Assembly: GCA_029204225.1 (NCBI GenBank)
Contig: CM055097.1
Span: 30,285,785-30,349,784, forward strand
Direction: 5' to 3'
Length of the DNA stretch: 64,000 nucleotides
DNA from: Diphasiastrum complanatum
Lineage: Eukaryota > Streptophyta > Lycopodiopsida > Lycopodiales > Lycopodiaceae
Shown here: positions 57,671 through 64,000 of the stretch, one piece after another
Layout: every line of letters begins with the position of its first letter
Numbering within the stretch: position 1 is the first letter of the stretch
The notes under the pieces: generated by a model
What the model was told of the DNA's origin: nothing
What the model saw: only the letters and a program-made list of their open reading frames with translations
Database searches by the model: none
Made by a program: the position numbers and the translations under genes

Positions 57671-58249
57671 TTTGATCTAAAATCAGTTATTGCTAGCCAA
57701 TGATTAGGGTGCTGGAAATGTTAGGCAAAAATGTGTGGTTCTAGGGGATTTTAACATCATCAATGCCATAACTTATTCTCATTGAATTAAGTCTAGTTAG
57801 GCAATTATATAGCATAGGATATTCAACTTTAGTAACTTCAAGTCAAGCAGTAAAATTAAGGAAGATAGGCTTATCCATCTCAATTCTCACTAGTCCCTCG
57901 GACATGCATGGTCCCAATATGGTTTTGACCAATTATTGGACTTCTAATTAAATATATTTTACATTTCATGCAAGGAGGCCCTCCTACTTGCGAGTTCTAG
58001 GAGGCGGCCCAATTAGACTCTAGTACATTAAATGTTCTCATTTGACAGTTGGATCAAGTAAGGCTTAGATTTTCCTCATGAGAGCTGCAACTCAATGTTT
58101 ATGCTATTAATATTGTTTCGCTTTAAAATCTTTAGATCTTTGATGTGATGCTCGAATCCTCACTCTTATGTTTAATCAAAGTCCAAGGTTTCTAAGGTCC
58201 AATTCTAGAGGTTCGGTAATTATGTCGTAAGAATTAATGGTATAGCATA
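57668..58249. other. No gene recognised
   Basis: AT-rich sequence between the compound microsatellite and the fold-back repeat. Nothing further seen. Confidence 0.5.
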
Positions 58250-58350
58250 CATATCTCTATATATCTATATATATAAAGATATTTGTGTATGGGGTAGGAG
58301 GATGCACCCATGGTTGCATGGGTGCATCCTCCCACATAAACTTTTTTTTA
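58250..58350. mobile_element. Fold-back repeat, copy 2 (short)
   Basis: After a TATATAT stretch, GGAGGATGCACCCATG at 58297-58312 and its exact complement at 58317-58332 form a perfect 16-bp stem with a GTTG loop. Flanking AAACTTTTTTTTA resembles copy 3. A CT tract begins about 195 bases downstream. Confidence 0.65.
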
Positions 58351-58537
58351 GTAAAAAAAATGGAATCTTTTATGCATGGAGTATGATGCATGTGTCATGT
58401 ATGCATCCATCCTATTTCTACTTGCTTCCTTTCCTTCGCCTCTTCTACCCATGCCTCCACACATGCCCGTGCCTCCTCATTTCACGCTGTTGGTGCCTGC
58501 CCTCGCTCGCTCTTTCTCGCTCCTCATTTCTTGGATG

Positions 58538-58545
<8 letters not shown>

Positions 58546-58587
<42 letters not shown>
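58546..58587. repeat. (CT)n microsatellite
   Basis: CT run of 42 bases. Confidence 0.97.
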
Positions 58588-58588
<1 letters not shown>

Positions 58589-58694
58589 ATTCTCAATTCA
58601 ATTATCTCCACATTCATTCTACAATTTTGAGAAGTCTTCATTCAATTTTGTCATTCCAATGACAAATGAAGTGTGTTTTGGTCTACAACAGAAG

Positions 58695-59274
58695 GGACTT
58701 GGAAGTAGTAAGTTTTTAAGCGGATCTTATTCACAAAGCATCATTGATCTAAACTTCTCGTTTCTGTTTTCTTTTGCTTCTCTTGTTAAAGTCAGCAAAA
58801 GAAAACATGCCTATCGTACGTTTAAAACTTTTGCTATGGCTCTTTGCTGCATATATTTTATTGATCGTTCTATTGAGTTGTGGTTGCGTTCTCAGTTTGA
58901 AAGAATCACACAGTAGTTATAGACCTATCGTTGTCTAACAACATTATCGTTGTCGCAATTATTTCATCTACAAGTATAGAAGTTTAGTGTGATCGTAGAC
59001 TCTCCTCATCCAACACGAACAGGGCGGCATTCTGTAAGAAAGTCTGATTGTGCTCCATCATCATCATCAATAATATTATGCTGCATGGCTTTTTGACATC
59101 TACATCAAATTGGATCGTAAGCGTGTAGAATTATAAAACCAGTTTCACCTTATAAAAGAAGCTCCACTCCCACCTCAATTTTAAGTCTGTCGGACTTGGA
59201 AGCAGTACGTTTTTAAGCGGATCTTATTCACAAAGCGTCATTGATCTAAACTTCTTAGTTCTGTTTTCTTTTGG
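58695..59274. repeat. Direct repeat of ~82 bases, 497 bases apart
   Basis: GGACTTGGAAGTAGTAAG and the next 64 bases (58695-58776) recur at 59192-59274 with about six changes. The intervening 415 bases have no recognisable gene. Confidence 0.85.
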
Positions 59275-59431
59275 TTTTGTTTTGTTTTGTTTTCCCAGCT
59301 TCCAATTGAAACTCCCCACTATTCCAGCTCCGCATGATCAACAATCAATCATCTCCAATTCCACGATGAACAACTGTATGATACCCAAAACTAACTCCTA
59401 CAAATCCTCCACCTAATTCCAGCCCAACCAA

Positions 59432-59552
59432 ACATTCGGCTGATCACTTACCTCAAACATTTGGCTGACTTACCTCAAACATTTGGCTGATCACTTACTA
59501 GAGACATTCGGCTGATCACTTACCTCAGACATTCGGCTGATCATCCCTCAAA
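59432..59552. repeat. ACATTCGGCTGATCACTTACC minisatellite
   Basis: Five units of 22-31 bases, the second shortened and the last diverging to ATCATCC. Confidence 0.9.
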
Positions 59553-60070
59553 CCAAGCAACATACCGCTTAACTATTAGCCAGGTGTGACATAGGAACAT
59601 TTGGGCGAACACAAATTTGAATTCATTCTAAGTGGGCTTTAACAAATAGCTATAATATCCTTAATCAAATAGTGTGTATGTTCAAACTTTCTTTAAGTAT
59701 ATGTTTTTTTATTTTTCAGCTACAGTCAACAATTGTTTCGGTATTTTCATATTTTTTTACAACAAATCTAATAATTTGTGTTTCAATTCCACAAGTTGTT
59801 TTTGAAAAAGTGAAAATTTTATGTAGAGTAGAGCATGGACTCCCTTGAGTGTGTGAATTTTATATGAGAGTACAATTGAATTTCACAATATATACAAGAG
59901 TACATTTGGAATTTTTTTGTGTATGAAGTATTTTGAAAATTTGCAAAATCTATTTTTTATCCAAGATTTTGGCATAGATAATGCGCACACACATACACAA
60001 ACACATCTGGATGCACCAAAACATAAACATACATTTGTAAACACATGCACACATACACACATAGAAACAT

Positions 60071-60074
<4 letters not shown>
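59553..60074. other. No gene recognised
   Basis: AT-rich spacer. The (CA)-containing frames near its end are artefacts of the microsatellite. Confidence 0.5.
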
Positions 60075-60133
<59 letters not shown>

Positions 60134-60154
60134 CACGCGCGCACACACACACAC
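60075..60154. repeat. (CA)n microsatellite with ATGCACGCGCG interruption
   Basis: CA run to 60130, an interruption, then a second short CA run to about 60154. Confidence 0.95.
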
Positions 60155-62034
60155 CTATATAAACTAAAGTTTGTACCCTTGAACTTATTGTATCATTTTT
60201 TTTCTGTGGGGCTTTTCACATGCTAAAATGTAATATGTAACTAATAAATGCAGTATTTGGCACAGTTCACAATTTTTCTAGCTCTATTGCACGATTGCTT
60301 CTAGTCGCCATGCTCCATACTCTTAGAAACCGCGTACTCTAAGCTATCTCTGAGTAATTAAAACTTTGTCTGATTGCACTTTTGCTAATAAGCAGTAAGT
60401 GCGAGTAGCAATACTAAGCTCCAAGTTAAGATAGAAACGAAGCTAGAAAAGATCATAATAGAGAACTAATGAAATGTTTGATGATCAGCTATTTATACTA
60501 ACGCACATTCAGTAGGACAACTATTAGGTCATAGATTGCAATAGCCAGTTGGCCATAATGAGCCGGCATTCGTCCAGTTAGGACTTCTCGAAAATTTACT
60601 TGCTAAACGATTAGGGCAAGTTTGTAGCTTCAATTCAAGTGAAGCAATAATTGTCTTTCATTTGACTTACTCTCATGCAACAACGACAGTGGGTATATCT
60701 GATCAATCATGGCTGATGATCCCATTATTATCTTGATTTCCCAAACAATCCTATCATTGGGACACTATTGTGGTGATCGTTCTGCCTCTTATATGGGTGC
60801 ACAAGTGATAGATTAGATGACGTCTTCTTTTTTGGGTGACGCTCCTGGATGGTAGCTGGCTCGGTAAAAAAGGGAGGAGCTATGATTATTTGGTAACAAC
60901 TTTATAGCACAAACTAGAAGGTCTTGCAAATCAACCACAACCATAAAAATGTCATTGTCATCAGTCTCCACCCCTTACAGATGATTGACCGCTTTATTTG
61001 CCACAACTTACTGCCACCTGACCGACCACCTACGACCCCCAATTTTCTACCTATGCGCGAATGTCAAAGTCAAAAGTGTTGGATCATATCGAAACTTCTC
61101 CCAGCTCTCTCTTTCAAAGAAAAGAAAAGGATATGACAGAGTCTAAGAAATGGAGGTTGCAAACATGTAGCATTGTTGTAGCCTTTGTTTTCGTGTGTTT
61201 TTTTATTCATCCCTTGAAACTTGTGGTAGAGATTGTTCATTAACTAATGGTGCAATTTTTGGACAAAAGACACCATTTTTAGTAGCGCATGGAGTAGTGG
61301 TAGAGGCTTAGGAACTCGTGGAGGAGAAATTAAGATATAAGAACAATAGTGGGGGCTTTAGATGTTGCTTTTGTTACTTCAAAAAAAGAACATGTGTTCA
61401 TATCAAAACTTCCTAGGATTGAAATATGAAATCAATAGCTTTTGGTGAACCACATGCTTTGAGGGTCGCGAAGTATTATGATAAATCATGTCTGATCTAT
61501 TACCTAACTAAAAGGGAGCTTAGTTATGACAAGGTTGAGGCAATTTTTGGAAGAATCGCTACTATATTGTCAAAAGGCATGTTGTGCTGATCATGCTCTA
61601 AAACAACACCGAATTTGTATAGTGTTCCTAGGGACAACAACTCTGGATGGAGCCACATCTGTATCAGATGTTGAGAAGGATGACCTTACAAGTCCAAGAA
61701 TTGATGAGACACATTAAATTCCAAAGGGGTAGTTTCTGCTATCCCCTTTATAGAAGCCAAAGGTTTGATTTGGATTGAAGGTGCCAAAGGTATAGATATA
61801 TCAGGTGATTTATTATTGAAATCAGTCATTTGTATACTCTTTTGGATGTATTTAACTTTTAGACGTGTCTAATTTTTGGATATAATTGAGCCTTTCATTG
61901 TCTCCAAATTCCCTCTTTCTCTCTTTTATAATAAGGTCATTGAAGTATGATTTTTTACAACTGTCATGGTTATTTTTAGTAAGTTCTACTTTCTTTGGAA
62001 GGTTGCCATACCTTTGTTTTATTGTCACCAACAC

Positions 62035-62038
<4 letters not shown>
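60155..62038. other. No gene recognised
   Basis: About 1.9 kb. Short plus-strand frames (60924-61136, 61061-61243, 61526-61717) show no domains. Nothing else seen. Confidence 0.5.

Positions 62039-62125
<87 letters not shown>
62039..62125. repeat. (TC)n microsatellite
   Basis: TC run of 87 bases. Confidence 0.97.
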
Positions 62126-63030
<905 letters not shown>

Positions 63031-63152
63031 CACACACACCCCTCATCGGCAGCCCGCCATCGGCGGGCACACTTCGGCCACGTACACACACATACATCGA
63101 CCATCGACTTTCCTCCTAAACCATCGTAGAGCTCGTCGTCAATAATAAACAC

Positions 63153-63166
63153 ACTTTACTAGTATA

Positions 63167-63206
<40 letters not shown>

Positions 63207-63360
63207 TTGTTACACTTTTGTATGCAAAAGTGAGGAGACCTATGCATCCTCCTCCCTCACCCATGCATACACTTTTTTTAAACTAGAAACGGTGGGGAGG
63301 AGGAGGTGTATGGGAAAAAGGATGCATGGCCCTCCTCCCCATGCATGCATATTGGCATCT
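63153..63360 (+). mobile_element. Fold-back repeat, copy 3
   Basis: CTTTACTAGTATATATA, a (TA)n run (63161-63202), the 8-bp stem CACTTTTG/CAAAAGTG (63213-63232), then TATGCATCCTCCTCCCTCACC (about 63240-63260), which can pair imperfectly with GGTGGGGAGGAGGAGGTGTA (about 63291-63310). It ends in CATGGCCCTCCTCCCCATGC. Same order as copy 1 on the opposite strand. Confidence 0.65.
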
Positions 63361-63450
63361 CCCTTGGCCCCACCTCCCCAATTTCAAACGTCTCTCTCGC
63401 TCTCTCCATCACTCACTCTATTTGTTTCTCTCTCACAAAGCTCTCTCCTT

Positions 63451-64000
<550 letters not shown>

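Noticed and set aside
60924..61243. Plus-strand frames with a hydrophobic end
   Set aside because: Short, overlapping, and no family features.

Overview
This is plant nuclear DNA. It is AT-rich and carries one recognisable host gene, many decayed LTR retrotransposons, and many long (GA/CT)n and (CA/TG)n microsatellites. Three things point to a plant: a spliced tonoplast sugar-transporter gene, PBS sequences of the usual plant Copia and Gypsy types, and a fragment of a fasciclin-like arabinogalactan protein. The sparse genes, the 6.8 kb intron and the nested old elements suggest a large, repeat-rich genome. The transporter differs clearly from the Arabidopsis proteins as I remember them, so a lineage outside the core eudicots is possible, but I cannot place the species.

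Layout. 1-3334: no gene; a degenerate ATTCA-rich array. 3335-6500: Gypsy pol on the minus strand, then an unrelated gag on the plus strand. 6715-13020: two Copia elements on the minus strand with LTR and PBS remains. 13020-20530: a Gypsy gag-pro locus on the minus strand, split by a second Gypsy element (13724-17601) that has a clear GTCCA target-site duplication. 20540-35711: a mosaic of Copia and Gypsy pieces in both orientations, with several definable LTRs. 35740-39237: a complex satellite followed by huge GA/CT tracts. 39238-43400: a fasciclin-like gene fragment, another gag, and decayed Gypsy RT. 43216-44198: tandem repeats and a G-box pair upstream of the host gene. 44759-56143: the host gene, five coding exons on the plus strand. 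56144-64000: flank with minisatellites, fold-back repeats and microsatellites but no recognisable gene.

The host gene encodes an 810-residue member of the monosaccharide-sensing protein / tonoplast monosaccharide transporter family (MSSP/TMT/TST). All splice sites are GT-AG and the frame stays open through the five exons. Intron 1 holds a 57-bp-arm inverted repeat. Intron 2 holds Gypsy and Copia debris, a CpG-rich tandem duplication and minisatellites.

I see no complete, clearly autonomous transposon and no operon-like or defence system. The most novel item is a coiled-coil open reading frame lying downstream of integrase in one Gypsy lineage. Others worth checking are the intron-1 fold-back, the dispersed fold-back family linked to CT tracts, and the repeated motif in the transporter's central loop.
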